A DNA stretch of 64,000 nucleotides from an uncultured Neptuniibacter sp. GTDB lineage: Bacteria; Pseudomonadota; Gammaproteobacteria; Pseudomonadales; Balneatricaceae. Shown piece after piece: positions 1-8,324 of the stretch. A program made the position numbers and the translations under genes. The stretch is from positions 372,001-436,000 of the forward strand of contig NZ_CANMIR010000001.1 of the NCBI RefSeq assembly GCF_947498015.1, written 5' to 3'. Below the pieces are notes generated by a model. The model had not been told where the DNA came from. It did not search any database and worked only from the letters and a program-made list of their open reading frames with translations. Position 1 is the stretch's first letter, and each line of letters starts with the position of its first letter.

Positions 1-1
1 C

Positions 2-127
2 ACAGGGTTTGAGCGTGCCAAAGATCCTCCGCAGGGGTTAACAGCTCAAAAAGGCAAAGCTCCTGTCAAAGGCAAGCGTAAAAGCAAAAAAGATAAACTG
101 CGTGAGGCTGCCGCTAGAAAAGCCTGA
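2..127 (+). CDS. C-terminal end of an unidentified protein (partial)
   Basis: An open frame enters from the left edge and ends at TGA 125-127, leaving 41 visible codons. The tail is very basic (KGKRKSKKDKLREAAARKA), the kind of low-complexity lysine/arginine extension found at the end of some RNA-binding proteins or helicases. No domain is visible, so the function cannot be named. It converges with the next gene on the minus strand with about 25 bp between them. The frame could also be fortuitous, but the codon pattern and the clean stop favour a real gene end. Confidence 0.5.
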   Translation, partial: TGFERAKDPPQGLTAQKGKAPVKGKRKSKKDKLREAAARKA

Positions 128-152
128 GCGAAAGCCTCCCACAAATGCATGA

Positions 153-386
153 TTAACTGATCCAGGCCGTAATCTCATCTCTTGATGGAATGCGGCCACT
201 GTGTACCAGCGTCCCATCAATGACGACGGCGGGTGTGCTCATCACACCATAGTTCATCATCACTTCCGGACTAGCCTCTTTGGTTATCTGAACATCAACA
301 CCCAGTTCACTGGAAATTTTTTCGATCACTTCAGCGGTTTTAATACATTTGGCACAACCACTGCCCAATACGATAATTTGCTTCAT
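153..386 (-). CDS. Small thioredoxin-like redox-disulfide protein
   Basis: A 77-residue protein with a stripped-down thioredoxin fold. The redox motif is CAKC near residues 12-15 (GSGCAKC) and the cis-proline segment is STPAVVIDG near residue 50, as in the 'redox-active disulfide protein 2' family. Members are small cytosolic thiol-disulfide proteins frequently encoded beside permeases of the ArsP/DUF318 family. Here the permease lies 17 bp upstream on the same strand, so the two almost certainly share a transcript. A role in handling a thiol-bound metalloid or in reducing the permease cysteines is inferred only. Confidence 0.88.
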   Translation of the reverse strand: MKQIIVLGSGCAKCIKTAEVIEKISSELGVDVQITKEASPEVMMNYGVMSTPAVVIDGTLVHSGRIPSRDEITAWIS

Positions 387-403
387 TAATTTGATCCTAA
401 GCT

Positions 404-1393
404 CTAAGAGAAAGAGAACACATTAAACAACCAACCCACCACAGTAAAAGAACACAGCAGCATGACAAAGATCGTAGCCAACAATCGCCACTGCATCACC
501 TGCTTGAGTAGTATAAATTCAGGAAAACTGGCTGCAACGGTGCTCATGCAAAATGCCAGTGTGGTTCCTACCGGTAGCCCTTTTGTAATGAGGCTCTCCA
601 TTACAGGGATCACCCCAGTGGCATTTGAGTAGAGTGGAATGCCCATCAAGACTGCGGCAGGGACTGACCACCACTGGCCATCACCTAAGTTGCTCTCAAA
701 CCACCCTTCAGGAACAAATCCATGAAGTAAAGCACCAAGACCCACCCCGATAAAGACCCACTTCCACACTCTAAGGAAGATATCCTGTGTCTCGGTTTTA
801 GCAAACCGGTGTCGCTCTTCCAGATTAAGAGCTTGCCTATCCCCTCCTGAAGATGTTGAAACTCTTCCCTGAGCAGATTGATAGGCTTTTGCGGCAAAAG
901 CCTGAAGCCACCGTTCAGCATGGATCAGATCTAGAAATACCCCGCCCAACATGCCTACTGCAATCCCTATCGCAATGTACATGAGGGTAAATTCCCATCC
1001 CAACAGGCTAAGTAATAACAGAATGGCAACTTCATTAATTAAAGGAGAGGTGAGCAGAAAAGCCATCGTAATTCCAACCGGAATCCCTGCTGAGGTAAAA
1101 CCCAGAAAGACAGGAATGCTGGAGCAGGAACAAAAGGGCGTAATCGCCCCAAATAGGGAGCCCAACAGATAACCGATACTACGATGCTTACCGGATAGAT
1201 AATCCCGGACACGCTCCACATTCAACGATGCACGCACCCAGGCCACCACGTAGATCATAACGATCAGTAGAGCAAAGATTTTTGTTGTATCTTCAACAAA
1301 AAAATGGAGCGAACTCCCCCAACGGCTTTCAGGAGAGAGACTCAGAAGGTCATAGATGAGCAGATCAGCAAAGGTTGTAAAATATTCGAACAT
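404..1393 (-). CDS. Permease of the ArsP/DUF318 (YraQ-like) family
   Basis: A 329-residue polytopic inner-membrane protein with about eight hydrophobic segments and a central hydrophilic loop (about residues 175-205). The family hallmark TPFCSCSSIP lies near residue 85 in the first half. The second half has the pseudo-repeat GIPLYSNATGVIPV near residue 250. Family members include ArsP, which exports trivalent organoarsenicals, and many permeases of unknown substrate. The partner thioredoxin-like gene follows immediately. No arsR, arsC or arsB is adjacent, so arsenic specificity is not supported by context. Confidence 0.88.
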   Translation of the reverse strand: MFEYFTTFADLLIYDLLSLSPESRWGSSLHFFVEDTTKIFALLIVMIYVVAWVRASLNVERVRDYLSGKHRSIGYLLGSLFGAITPFCSCSSIPVFLGFTSAGIPVGITMAFLLTSPLINEVAILLLLSLLGWEFTLMYIAIGIAVGMLGGVFLDLIHAERWLQAFAAKAYQSAQGRVSTSSGGDRQALNLEERHRFAKTETQDIFLRVWKWVFIGVGLGALLHGFVPEGWFESNLGDGQWWSVPAAVLMGIPLYSNATGVIPVMESLITKGLPVGTTLAFCMSTVAASFPEFILLKQVMQWRLLATIFVMLLCSFTVVGWLFNVFSFS

Positions 1394-1487
1394 TGGACTC
1401 TCCCTCTGAAACTGATCTTCACCTCATACGATAATAGATCCAAGCTCCATTAGAAATGTCGAATGTTGATAATCACCTGTAAACTTG

Positions 1488-2093
1488 TCATAGCGCAATT
1501 CGAAGTGCCAGACCGATCATCACGACACCGCTCACACGATCAAGTTCTTTTGATCTGTTTTGCAGGATCTTTAGCAATCGTCCCTGGGTAATCATAATAG
1601 CGATCCAAGAGAACCAGATCAGGTCGATTAAAACAACGGTCGATAGTAGGATCAGTTGATCCACAAGCGTTTGATCAGCAGATAGAAACTGTGAAAACAG
1701 AGCGATGAAGAACAGTGCCAATTTAGGATTCATCAGTGAAATAAGAGCGCCATCACTGACCGCTGAAAGGTAAGAACCCACCTGCTCTTCGCTAAAGGAG
1801 TGAATTCCACCCATAGAACGTAGAGCTTTGATCCCTAACCAAGCGAGATACACCGCGCCACTGTATGTAATCACCTGATAAAGGGTAGGGTGTTCCGCAA
1901 CGACCACGCCCAGCCCCCAGAGCGTTAATACCGCCCAGAGCGCGACCCCCGTAGAATGGCTCATAGCGGTAACAACTCCATGCTTTCTGCCATTGCCAAG
2001 TGACTGCCGCAAAACAACGGCCAGACTCGGCCCAGGGGAGATGGTCCCGAGAAAACAGACCAAAACAAATGACAGCCAAAGGCTCAGTGACAT
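1488..2093 (-). CDS. LysE/RhtB family amino-acid exporter
   Basis: A 201-residue inner-membrane protein with the LysE/RhtB pattern: N-terminal TISPGPSLAVVLRQSLGNG (about residues 17-35), then about six transmembrane segments, including MNPKLALFFIALFSQFL near residue 120. Members export amino acids or derivatives such as homoserine and threonine. The substrate cannot be read from the sequence. A LysR regulator lies upstream on the same strand about 100 bp away, and a second LysE paralogue (3339-3956) is divergent from that regulator. Confidence 0.9.
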   Translation of the reverse strand: MSLSLWLSFVLVCFLGTISPGPSLAVVLRQSLGNGRKHGVVTAMSHSTGVALWAVLTLWGLGVVVAEHPTLYQVITYSGAVYLAWLGIKALRSMGGIHSFSEEQVGSYLSAVSDGALISLMNPKLALFFIALFSQFLSADQTLVDQLILLSTVVLIDLIWFSWIAIMITQGRLLKILQNRSKELDRVSGVVMIGLALRIAL

Positions 2094-2191
2094 TGTTGAT
2101 ACCTCTCATTGAACAATGAAACCATTGTAGAGAGCAGATCAACATTCTAGAAATGCAATTTATTTATCATCATCATGATTTAAAGTCATAC

Positions 2192-3103
2192 CTAATCTTC
2201 GAGGAACATATCCTCTTTCAGCAGATCAGCAATCATCTCTCTTAACCAGGTGTGGGCGGGGTCCTGATCATGCATAGCGTGCCAGCAGAGATGATATTGG
2301 TTCTTGGGAATATTATTCAGTGGTAGGGGTTGATAGGTCAGCCTGAAATGGCGTAACGCATTCTGAGCGATATGGTAGGGAAGTATCATCAGTAGCGGAT
2401 TATTCACCAGCACCTGAAATGCAGCTGAAAAAAACGGCACCTCGAACTGGATTCTGCGTTTCAACCCCAGACCTTCCAACTCCCGATCAAAAAATGAGTC
2501 TTTATCCCCACCACTGTTCAAGCGCAGAAAAGAGTACTCCAGCATAGATTCCAGAGAAAGCGGAGCATTAGCCAGAGGATGATCGGCAGCCATCAGGCAG
2601 ACAGGACTATCCTCACCGATATAAACACTCTGAAGATTATCCGGCAGTTGATCAGCGGTCGTTGATGCAAGATCCAAAGGTAGCTGCCCCATCTGATACA
2701 ACCAGTCAGGCCGCCACATTTCAAACCCAATATCGATACCTGGAGCCCTTGCATTAAGCTGTTCAAGTACTCGGGGGAAGATAAACTGAGCAACATGATC
2801 CGTAGAGGCAAAGCTGAAACGACGCTGACATTGCAGGGGGTCAAACTGACCTCCCTCATTCAGAGCCTCTATCTCCACAAGAATAGCCTGTATCTTTGGT
2901 AACAACTGTTTCGCTTTTGCGCTGAGTAGATTCTCACTCCCTTCACGAATCAGCAATGGATCAGAAAAATGATCCCTCAACTGGCCTAACTGACGACTCA
3001 TCGCCGATTGTGTCAGACAGAGCCGATCTGCTGCGCGTGTTACATTTCTCTCTTCCAACATAATCACGAGAGCACGTAGCAGATTAAGATTGAGACGATT
3101 CAT
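2192..3103 (-). CDS. LysR-type transcriptional regulator
   Basis: A 303-residue regulator. The N-terminal winged helix (about residues 4-63) has the LysR signature NLLRALVIMLEERNVTRAAD followed by LTQSAMSRQLGQLR. The remaining two thirds form the periplasmic-binding-like effector domain. It is divergent from the LysE-family gene at 3339 and the shared 235-bp spacer holds a long perfect inverted repeat at 3211-3246. It probably controls that exporter and its own promoter. The effector is unknown. The gene starts at ATG 3103. Confidence 0.93.
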   Translation of the reverse strand: MNRLNLNLLRALVIMLEERNVTRAADRLCLTQSAMSRQLGQLRDHFSDPLLIREGSENLLSAKAKQLLPKIQAILVEIEALNEGGQFDPLQCQRRFSFASTDHVAQFIFPRVLEQLNARAPGIDIGFEMWRPDWLYQMGQLPLDLASTTADQLPDNLQSVYIGEDSPVCLMAADHPLANAPLSLESMLEYSFLRLNSGGDKDSFFDRELEGLGLKRRIQFEVPFFSAAFQVLVNNPLLMILPYHIAQNALRHFRLTYQPLPLNNIPKNQYHLCWHAMHDQDPAHTWLREMIADLLKEDMFLED

Positions 3104-3210
3104 TGAAGCCTCCTACCAAAATGAAAGCGAATCATAATGCAAGACCTGCCAACAACGAAACGGGGGAACTACGCTTTCCCTCTCTGAGCCATCATCTGTA
3201 ACGCTATAAA

Positions 3211-3246
3211 TGCAGTACAGTTGTAAAACAGCATATCTGTACTGCA
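3211..3246. promoter_or_regulatory. Perfect 10-bp inverted repeat, probable operator
   Basis: TGCAGTACAG at 3211-3220 is matched exactly by CTGTACTGCA at 3237-3246 across a 16-nt spacer. It lies between the divergent LysR gene and the LysE exporter, 93 bp before the exporter start. LysR-type regulators bind dyads in this setting, although the arms here are longer than the usual T-N11-A core. The assignment to the neighbouring regulator is inference. Confidence 0.6.
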
Positions 3247-3338
3247 AATAATATCTTTTCCTGAATCTGTAATGATAAATAGAAAACACAGATACTGTCG
3301 CTGTGTCTGAAAATCACCTTAAAATCAGGAGTACACTG

Positions 3339-3956
3339 ATGGAGATCTATCTCGCAATTCTTGTGTTCGCGGTGTCTTCAACGATTACACCAGGGCCAAA
3401 TAACATCATGATTCTGACCTCAGGTTTGAATTTCGGTATTAAGCGTAGTCTTCCACATCTACTTGGTATCTGTATCGGATTTCCATTGATGGTGGCAGCG
3501 GTGGGTATGGGTTTCAGTCAGGTTTTTGAACGTTTTCCTATCATTCATGAACTGATCAAAGTATTGGGTGTGGCCTATCTGCTCTATCTCGCCTGGCTGA
3601 TGGCTCGCTCCTCCACACAACAGCTGGAATCCGGACGTAATACCAACCCACTCACATTTATTCAGGCCGCTCTGTTTCAATGGGTTAACCCTAAAGCCTG
3701 GGTGATGGCGAGTGGTGCAGTTGCGGCTTACACCACTCAGAGTACAGATATGTTACTGCAAGTGATTGTTATCAGTTTGTCATTCTTTGTTGTAGCCTTT
3801 CCCTGCGTCGGAGTATGGCTGTTTTTTGGATCAGCCCTCAAACGCATCCTTCAGAGATCCGCCTACCAACGTTTGTTTAACCTGAGCATGGCCTTGTTGC
3901 TGGTCGTATCCGTCCTTCCGGTTATTATGGAGATCAGTGATATCCACCTAATTTGA
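3339..3956 (+). CDS. LysE/RhtB family amino-acid exporter (second copy)
   Basis: A 205-residue polytopic membrane protein with the family signature STITPGPNNIMILTSGLNFG (about residues 13-32) and later FQWVNPKAWVMASGAV. I chose ATG 3339 because AGGAG at 3327-3331 sits at the right distance. A GTG 36 bp upstream is in frame but has no ribosome site and would add a hydrophilic tail before the first membrane helix. It is divergent from a LysR gene with a strong dyad between them, consistent with substrate-induced export. It differs clearly from the copy at 1488-2093, so it is not a recent duplication. Confidence 0.9.
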   Translation: MEIYLAILVFAVSSTITPGPNNIMILTSGLNFGIKRSLPHLLGICIGFPLMVAAVGMGFSQVFERFPIIHELIKVLGVAYLLYLAWLMARSSTQQLESGRNTNPLTFIQAALFQWVNPKAWVMASGAVAAYTTQSTDMLLQVIVISLSFFVVAFPCVGVWLFFGSALKRILQRSAYQRLFNLSMALLLVVSVLPVIMEISDIHLI

Positions 3957-3996
3957 CTCCCTCAACCGACAGAGTAAAGTTCAGTCTGATCTCGCT

Positions 3997-4926
3997 TTAC
4001 TCTGTCACCGGACACACAAACCCTGGGCTTTTTACCAGCATCACATCACAATCAACATGATCTACAACGTATTCCATCGTACTGCCTACCAGAAGGCTAT
4101 CGAATACGCTACGAGCTACAGCACCCATCGCAATAATATCAATTCCATTATTTGCTGCGTAATTGCTGATCGTAAGATCAGTTTCCCCTTTGATGATTTC
4201 CACCATCGGGGAATCTGTACTCAATCCAAACTCACCAAGCAGTTGGTTGCAGCGCTGGAAATGATCTTTTTCAACACGATCCTGAAGAGCCTCATAATCG
4301 GTAACCAGGTGCTCATCAAAAATCGCCTCATGGGGAAGAGCGTTATAACAGTGTAAAACCCGCAGTTCACAAACACCTTCACGGGTAAAAGTGTTGGTCC
4401 ATTTCAGTAAAGCCCGATCAAGTTCTGATTCTTTGTCGTTTGAATGAAGAGGATCAATACATGCCACCACTCGCGGATGCTCTGACCAATCACGTTCTTT
4501 AACAAAAAGGACTGGTTTCGGGCACTTCCTCGCCAGTTGCCAATCGACAGGGGCAAAGAGGTAATGACCGATTCGGCTGTGAGGTTGCACCGAATGCAGA
4601 ACCAGATCCGGTTCAAAACGGAGCACCTTACGTACGACCCCTTCAGCAATATGACGCTCCCAGGCGACATCAACCCCTACCTCAATATTTTGTTGTTGGA
4701 GAGTCTGAGCCAGCCGCTCCAGCTTTGCTTCCATCTGACGAATATAGGCATGCTCTGCCTTTTGCTCTTCCGCTTTATCGAATACATAACCATGCTTTAT
4801 CGCTCGGTTGTAACAGCAACAAAATAACTCAACGTAAGCCGAGTACTGCTGCGCAAGCCGTGCCACTTTATCCATAAGGCTCGAGGTATTATGCTTAAAA
4901 TCGATATTAACAAGGATTTTGTCCAT
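3997..4926 (-). CDS. uspE: Tandem-domain universal stress protein (UspE-like)
   Basis: A 309-residue cytosolic protein made of two Usp domains (about residues 1-145 and 155-305). The second domain ends with the nucleotide-binding-type loop GAVARSVFDSLLVGSTME, while the first domain has a degenerate version. Length and architecture match UspE, a stress protein linked to motility, adhesion and resistance to DNA damage. ATG 4926 is preferred over the overlapping GTG 4929 because AGAGAGAAG precedes it. The gene converges with the exporter at 3956. Confidence 0.87.
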   Translation of the reverse strand: MDKILVNIDFKHNTSSLMDKVARLAQQYSAYVELFCCCYNRAIKHGYVFDKAEEQKAEHAYIRQMEAKLERLAQTLQQQNIEVGVDVAWERHIAEGVVRKVLRFEPDLVLHSVQPHSRIGHYLFAPVDWQLARKCPKPVLFVKERDWSEHPRVVACIDPLHSNDKESELDRALLKWTNTFTREGVCELRVLHCYNALPHEAIFDEHLVTDYEALQDRVEKDHFQRCNQLLGEFGLSTDSPMVEIIKGETDLTISNYAANNGIDIIAMGAVARSVFDSLLVGSTMEYVVDHVDCDVMLVKSPGFVCPVTE

Positions 4927-5069
4927 CACTTCTCTCTTATATCTGTCACAGCACTCACTAGATTCTGGACAGTAAATCCCCAGTTAGCCAGCCACGCCCC
5001 TCTCTCTTCTTATAATAATTTCATAGCGTGCTATGCATACATATAAAAAAAGAAGATAAACCTTGGCTT

Positions 5070-5098
5070 TATATTAGATATAACTTATATATAATATA
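5070..5098. promoter_or_regulatory. 29-bp near-perfect palindrome over a -10 box
   Basis: Two 14-bp arms, TATATTAGATATAA and TTATATATAATATA, flank a single C and pair with one mismatch. A TATAAT hexamer (5090-5095) lies inside the right arm, 42 bp before the DUF2892 start. An AT-rich dyad covering the -10 element is typical of ArsR-family (BigR/SqrR/YgaV-like) repressor sites. The left arm shares ATATTAG with the palindrome upstream of the arsR-like gene at 11957, suggesting a common regulator. Confidence 0.6.
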
Positions 5099-5136
5099 GC
5101 TCATAGATAATTTGAAAAGCATACTTGGGAGAGTTT

Positions 5137-5553
5137 ATGTCTATTAATGCTGCATTACGCCTGATGGCTGGTACCGTTATATTGGCCAGTCTGGCTTTAG
5201 GTACTTATATGCACCCTAACTGGTTCTATCTGACAGGATTTGTGGGCTTTAACCTACTTCAGTCAGGCTTCACCAGCTGGTGTCCTGCCGTCTTTATTTT
5301 CCAGAAGCTTGGACTCAAAGCAGAGAGCTGCAACTGTGAGGGGATGACGATCCATCAGGGTGTGCATATCATTGCGGGTTCTGTTGTACTAGTAACCGTA
5401 ATCCCTGTTATTTTGGCTCTTACACCAGTCTCCTTGTTATATATCACCGCTGTTATCGGTGTCAGCTTGGCACAATCTGCTTTTACCGGCTGGTGCCCTG
5501 CCATGACGATCGCATCAATGCTGGGTTTCAAGAAAACAGAAGTAACCGCGTAA
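5137..5553 (+). CDS. Membrane protein with two DUF2892 (YgaP-like) repeats
   Basis: A 138-residue inner-membrane protein. Two homologous halves are visible. Repeat one runs from INAALRLMAGTV to SGFTSWCPAVFIFQKLGLK, and repeat two from IHQGVHIIAGSV to SAFTGWCPAMTIASMLGFK. Each half has two hydrophobic helices and the WCPA signature of DUF2892, the membrane anchor of the sulfurtransferase YgaP. The cytosolic rhodanese domain is absent. ATG 5137 is preceded by GGGAGAG, while an upstream TTG start is unlikely. The promoter palindrome suggests control by an ArsR-type persulfide sensor. A role in sulfide or persulfide handling is family-based inference. Confidence 0.85.
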   Translation: MSINAALRLMAGTVILASLALGTYMHPNWFYLTGFVGFNLLQSGFTSWCPAVFIFQKLGLKAESCNCEGMTIHQGVHIIAGSVVLVTVIPVILALTPVSLLYITAVIGVSLAQSAFTGWCPAMTIASMLGFKKTEVTA

Positions 5554-5630
5554 CACTATTTATCTCGTAGCGGCTTCATCCGCTCAGCTATAAACCCTTT
5601 CTCCGGGGTGTAACACCCAATATCCGCCTT

Positions 5631-5658
5631 GAGCCGGGCTGAAATGCCCGGTTTTTTT
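5631..5658 (+). terminator. Rho-independent terminator after the DUF2892 gene
   Basis: CCGGGC (5634-5639) and GCCCGG (5646-5651) form a GC stem over a 6-nt loop, followed by seven T residues. It ends the short DUF2892 transcript before the diguanylate cyclase gene. Confidence 0.88.
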
Positions 5659-5733
5659 CTTGCCTTAGAGCAGTGTTTTTCTGTAGGTTAACGATACAAT
5701 TAGCAGTTTTTCTGACCCGGTTAACTTATCGAG

Positions 5734-7014
5734 ATGCTCCTCCGAACTGCAGGCCTTGTTCTTCCCTCTCTAATTCTGCTTTGCGGTGCAGGCTTTTTGT
5801 TGCCGATCACAGCTCAGCTAAGCGCTGAATATCAACAAATTCTGACTCTGCTCCCCTATCCATTAGCACTACTCGTTGCCCTGCTAGGCTACGGTTTCAA
5901 TCGTAGCCGTATTGTTTTGGCGGCATTGAATCTCACGGGTGCTTACTGGCTGATTCAAAACGGATTACAGACCAGCCTGAATCAACCCGATGCTTTTGTA
6001 CTCTTCAGCATGATCTCTCTCCTACTGCCTTTTCACCTGGCCTTTATCGCACTTTATAAAGAGAGAGGACTTCTCACACCAGTAGGCCTTATTCGAATCT
6101 CGATCATTCTGTTCAGTTATGGCGCTCTCTACACCATCTGGAATCAGGGTACTTTAGGGCTCTATCTGACAGATCTGCCAATGATGATGCTGGAGATGTT
6201 ACTACATGAGTTCTATCTCAGCGAAGCAGCCGCCCTGGCTTTTTTCCTGGGCTTTTTACCCGTCATTCTCTCTTTTATATTAAGAAAAACATACACAGAT
6301 GCCGCCCTCCTAGCAGCGTTGATTTCTGCATTTATTATGCTGAGCTGGTTCAACCGCCCGATGATCTCAGCACTGTTTGTCTCTGCCAGCCTGATTGCAC
6401 TTGGAATCTCCGTTGTTCAAAACTCATACAGGATGGCCTTTATTGATGAACTCACGGGTATTCCTGCCCGAAGAGCTCTACAGGACAAACTTTCCACTCT
6501 GGGCAAACGTTACACGTTGGCGATGTGCGATATCGATCATTTCAAAAAATTTAATGATACCTACGGACACGATGTAGGTGACCAAGTGCTAAAAATGGTC
6601 GCTGCAAAGCTCAATCAGGTGAACGGAAGCGGAAAGGCTTACCGTTATGGCGGAGAGGAGTTTACGCTGGTTTTTACGGGAAAATCAGAGGAGGAAGCGC
6701 TCCCCTATATTGAACAGTTACGTGAAACAATCGCCAATTATCCGATGCATATCCGTAACCCAAACCGTCCTGATGACAACGATCAAGGGCAAAAAATGCG
6801 GGCAAAAAATGATCAAAGTGAAGTCGTCAGCGTAACCATCAGTATCGGATTGTGTGAAAAAACGGCCGAGTTAACTGACCCACAGAGTGTTATTAAAAAG
6901 GCAGATGAAGCACTCTATGCCTCCAAAAAAGGGGGGCGTAACTGCTCAACGGCAGTTCATTTTAAGCCCAAACCCAAACCGAAAAGACGCGGTCAACGTC
7001 ACGACTATGCATAA
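5734..7014 (+). CDS. Membrane-bound diguanylate cyclase (GGDEF)
   Basis: A 426-residue protein. About residues 1-228 are hydrophobic, with roughly eight membrane helices and no recognisable sensor motif. About residues 233-400 are a GGDEF domain with DELTGIPARRAL, DIDHFKKFNDTYGHDVGDQ and the active-site loop GGEEF near residue 306. It should make cyclic di-GMP at the inner membrane. No RxxD inhibitory site is visible just before GGEEF, so classical product inhibition may be missing. An unusual hydrophilic insertion (about residues 340-365, rich in N, D, R and K) interrupts the domain. The tail is basic. It converges with the 7023 gene 8 bp away. Confidence 0.92.
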   Translation: MLLRTAGLVLPSLILLCGAGFLLPITAQLSAEYQQILTLLPYPLALLVALLGYGFNRSRIVLAALNLTGAYWLIQNGLQTSLNQPDAFVLFSMISLLLPFHLAFIALYKERGLLTPVGLIRISIILFSYGALYTIWNQGTLGLYLTDLPMMMLEMLLHEFYLSEAAALAFFLGFLPVILSFILRKTYTDAALLAALISAFIMLSWFNRPMISALFVSASLIALGISVVQNSYRMAFIDELTGIPARRALQDKLSTLGKRYTLAMCDIDHFKKFNDTYGHDVGDQVLKMVAAKLNQVNGSGKAYRYGGEEFTLVFTGKSEEEALPYIEQLRETIANYPMHIRNPNRPDDNDQGQKMRAKNDQSEVVSVTISIGLCEKTAELTDPQSVIKKADEALYASKKGGRNCSTAVHFKPKPKPKRRGQRHDYA

Positions 7015-7022
7015 AACTGCCG

Positions 7023-8324
7023 CTAATAACTCCAGCGTAAGCGCGCATAGAGATTTGAAGCCTCTTCAAACTGACCAAAGAAAGTGTGAACCTGCTCTCC
7101 CCCAAAAATATTACCGCCGACGGTGAGACTCCACTCATCGTCAAACCGATACTTCATAGAGGGGCGGTGATAGTAATCCTGATCCGTAGGGGAGTAAAAG
7201 CTGAACCAGCTTAACACCAGATTATCCTGTAACAGACTGTAGGTCATCCGCACAGTCCAGAGCTCCCTTGTTTCATCTGGCCGGAAAGGTGAATCTCCAT
7301 CATTAGCCGCTAATTCTGAGTAATCCATTAGCTGCTCGCGGTAGTACTGTAATCCCAGAGTGAGTTTGGGGGCGACCTCTTGTTCATAACCCAACAGAAA
7401 GCGTAACTGATCATTAGGAAGAAAAGGATCACTCCCTGAATCGTCCTCGCCTTCATACCACGCCAGTTCTGTATATCCGATACCATCAGCAATGTTTGTA
7501 CGTAAACTAGCCCCCAGTGATCTCATCGGCGAGAAATAGGCCCGTCCGTATCTATTCAATGCATTGGGTTGTTTCCAAAACCCTTTGTAAGCGTAGATCG
7601 CCCACTCTGTATTGTGCCCAGACCACAGATCGTATGAACCGTAAAAGCGTGCCGCAAACTCTCCATTTTTCAGGTTTTCATCTGGAGATTCCGGCTCAAG
7701 TTTATATTGCGGCGCAGCTACCTGCTGTCCAACCAGTGGGGAGAAATAGGAGAAACGTTCACCCTCTATAAACCGGTCATGGGTAAACACCGGTGTCCAG
7801 ACAACATCCAGATTGGCCCTTTCACCATAGTAAGACAGCTTTAAACTGGCAGAGGGCGCTTTCAGATACTCATCATCTCTTCCGGAAAAGAACGATTGCC
7901 AATCTTTTGCAAACAGATCATTCAAAAAAAGAAGGTCGCCTGTACCCCAGGTCAATACTTGCTGCCCAATGCGAAGATCTGCGTTCTGTCCCAATGAGAT
8001 ATCAGCCAGCGCTTCGCGGAGATTAACTTGCAGAGCATCATCAACACCATCTGCGTACAGATCCAATTTTGCACTTAGCCGGATATCTCCAACGTAGCGT
8101 TCAGATTCAAGGCGACCTCTTAATTCCGCTAACGTCAGATCATCATCCTCAAGTTGAGGATCAGTTTGAATCCGCCCACCCATACCGGCTTCAATAAAAC
8201 CATGCAGCTCTATGGAGGACTCAGGTTCATCTCCCCAGCTGTCATCGCCCCAATCATCTGCCGCCGAGACTGTTGAGGAGAGGGCCATCAGGGCTAAAAG
8301 ATGGAACACCACGTTATGCTGCAT
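7023..8324 (-). CDS. DUF1302-like outer-membrane beta-barrel protein
   Basis: A 433-residue exported protein with a signal peptide (about residues 1-21, cleavage after VSA). An acidic N-terminal segment (DDWGDDSWGDEPES) follows, then alternating aromatic beta strands ending in YARLRWSY, a typical outer-membrane barrel C terminus. The segment RIGQQVLTWGTGDLLFLNDLF resembles the DUF1302/porin-like family. It is the last gene of a three-gene operon with a LolA-like protein (its start overlaps that gene's stop as TAATG) and an MMPL transporter. The three probably form an envelope export or lipid-trafficking route whose substrate is unknown. Confidence 0.82.
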   Translation of the reverse strand: MQHNVVFHLLALMALSSTVSAADDWGDDSWGDEPESSIELHGFIEAGMGGRIQTDPQLEDDDLTLAELRGRLESERYVGDIRLSAKLDLYADGVDDALQVNLREALADISLGQNADLRIGQQVLTWGTGDLLFLNDLFAKDWQSFFSGRDDEYLKAPSASLKLSYYGERANLDVVWTPVFTHDRFIEGERFSYFSPLVGQQVAAPQYKLEPESPDENLKNGEFAARFYGSYDLWSGHNTEWAIYAYKGFWKQPNALNRYGRAYFSPMRSLGASLRTNIADGIGYTELAWYEGEDDSGSDPFLPNDQLRFLLGYEQEVAPKLTLGLQYYREQLMDYSELAANDGDSPFRPDETRELWTVRMTYSLLQDNLVLSWFSFYSPTDQDYYHRPSMKYRFDDEWSLTVGGNIFGGEQVHTFFGQFEEASNLYARLRWSY

